From: Clostridia bacterium
GTDB taxonomy: Bacteria; Bacillota; Clostridia; Christensenellales; UBA1242
Direction: 5' to 3'
Assembly: GCA_017537405.1 (NCBI GenBank)
Contig: JAFYKU010000026.1
Coordinates: forward strand, 1-14,382
DNA length: 14,382 nucleotides
A model generated the notes under the pieces. That model was not told the origin of the DNA, did not search any database, and saw only the letters and a list, made by a program, of their open reading frames with translations. Below, piece by piece: positions 14,355-14,382 of this stretch (positions within the stretch are counted from its first letter, which is position 1; each line of letters opens with the position of its first letter). A program made the translations under genes and the position numbers.

Positions 14355-14382
14355 ATGGTAATGGATTTTGCTCAGTTAAAAG
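14355..14382 (+). CDS. holA: Start of next gene, probably DNA polymerase III delta subunit (partial)
   Basis: Nine codons are visible before the window ends, beginning ATG at 14355 (a second in-frame ATG is at 14361): Met-Val-Met-Asp-Phe-Ala-Gln-Leu-Lys. The gene starts 2 nt after the comEC stop. In many Firmicutes comEC is followed closely by holA, and delta subunits often open with a short Phe-x-x-Leu-Lys stretch. The identification rests on gene order and is tentative. Confidence 0.4.

Overview
The window comes from an AT-rich Firmicutes-like genome, most likely an endospore-forming member of the Clostridia. Evidence for this is a catalytically complete SpoIIE, a CwlD-type spore-cortex amidase, a clostridial-type SecA with a C-terminal zinc tail, and a comEC gene followed by what looks like the start of holA. 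Placement below class level is not possible from the sequence alone. The window is almost fully coding. The longest gene-free stretch is 124 bp, between secA and spoIIE. No RNA genes, insertion sequences or CRISPR arrays were seen.

Layout. (1) 11-1558 (+): an ABC-F ATPase of the YbiT/YkpA type. It is convergent, with a 4-bp overlap, to a minus-strand trio (3032 down to 1555): cwlD, a cysteine-rich 88-aa protein, and a single-span membrane protein. The terminator of the ABC-F gene lies inside the coding sequence of the last gene of that trio. (2) 3054-6514 (+): two overlapping genes for the halves of a heterodimeric ABC exporter, divergent from cwlD. (3) 9175-6539 (-): secA. (4) 9300-11585 (+): spoIIE, divergent from secA. 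(5) 11620 to the window end (+): an operon of recR, an unknown soluble protein gene, a short comEC, and the first codons of a probable holA.

The most unusual observation is the exporter pair. Both open reading frames are full length and keep the exporter fold pattern. However, the P-loop lysine, Q-loop glutamine, signature motif, Walker B glutamate and H-loop histidine are replaced in both subunits, so neither composite ATP site looks competent. The nearby ABC-F protein shows a partial version: one composite site is complete, and the Walker A, Walker B Asp and switch His of the other are lost.

A second theme is gene starts. Where a transcription unit begins inside the window (exporter operon, secA, spoIIE, recR, and possibly cwlD), a good -10 box lies only 5-8 nt before the start codon and there is no Shine-Dalgarno sequence. 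This predicts leaderless mRNAs. Most downstream genes in operons carry clear Shine-Dalgarno sites. The spoIIE promoter has a consensus -35 and a -10 separated by 22 bp. It is overlapped by TTTGACA-like 7-mers repeated every 10 bp, which is the architecture known for Spo0A-activated sigma-A promoters.
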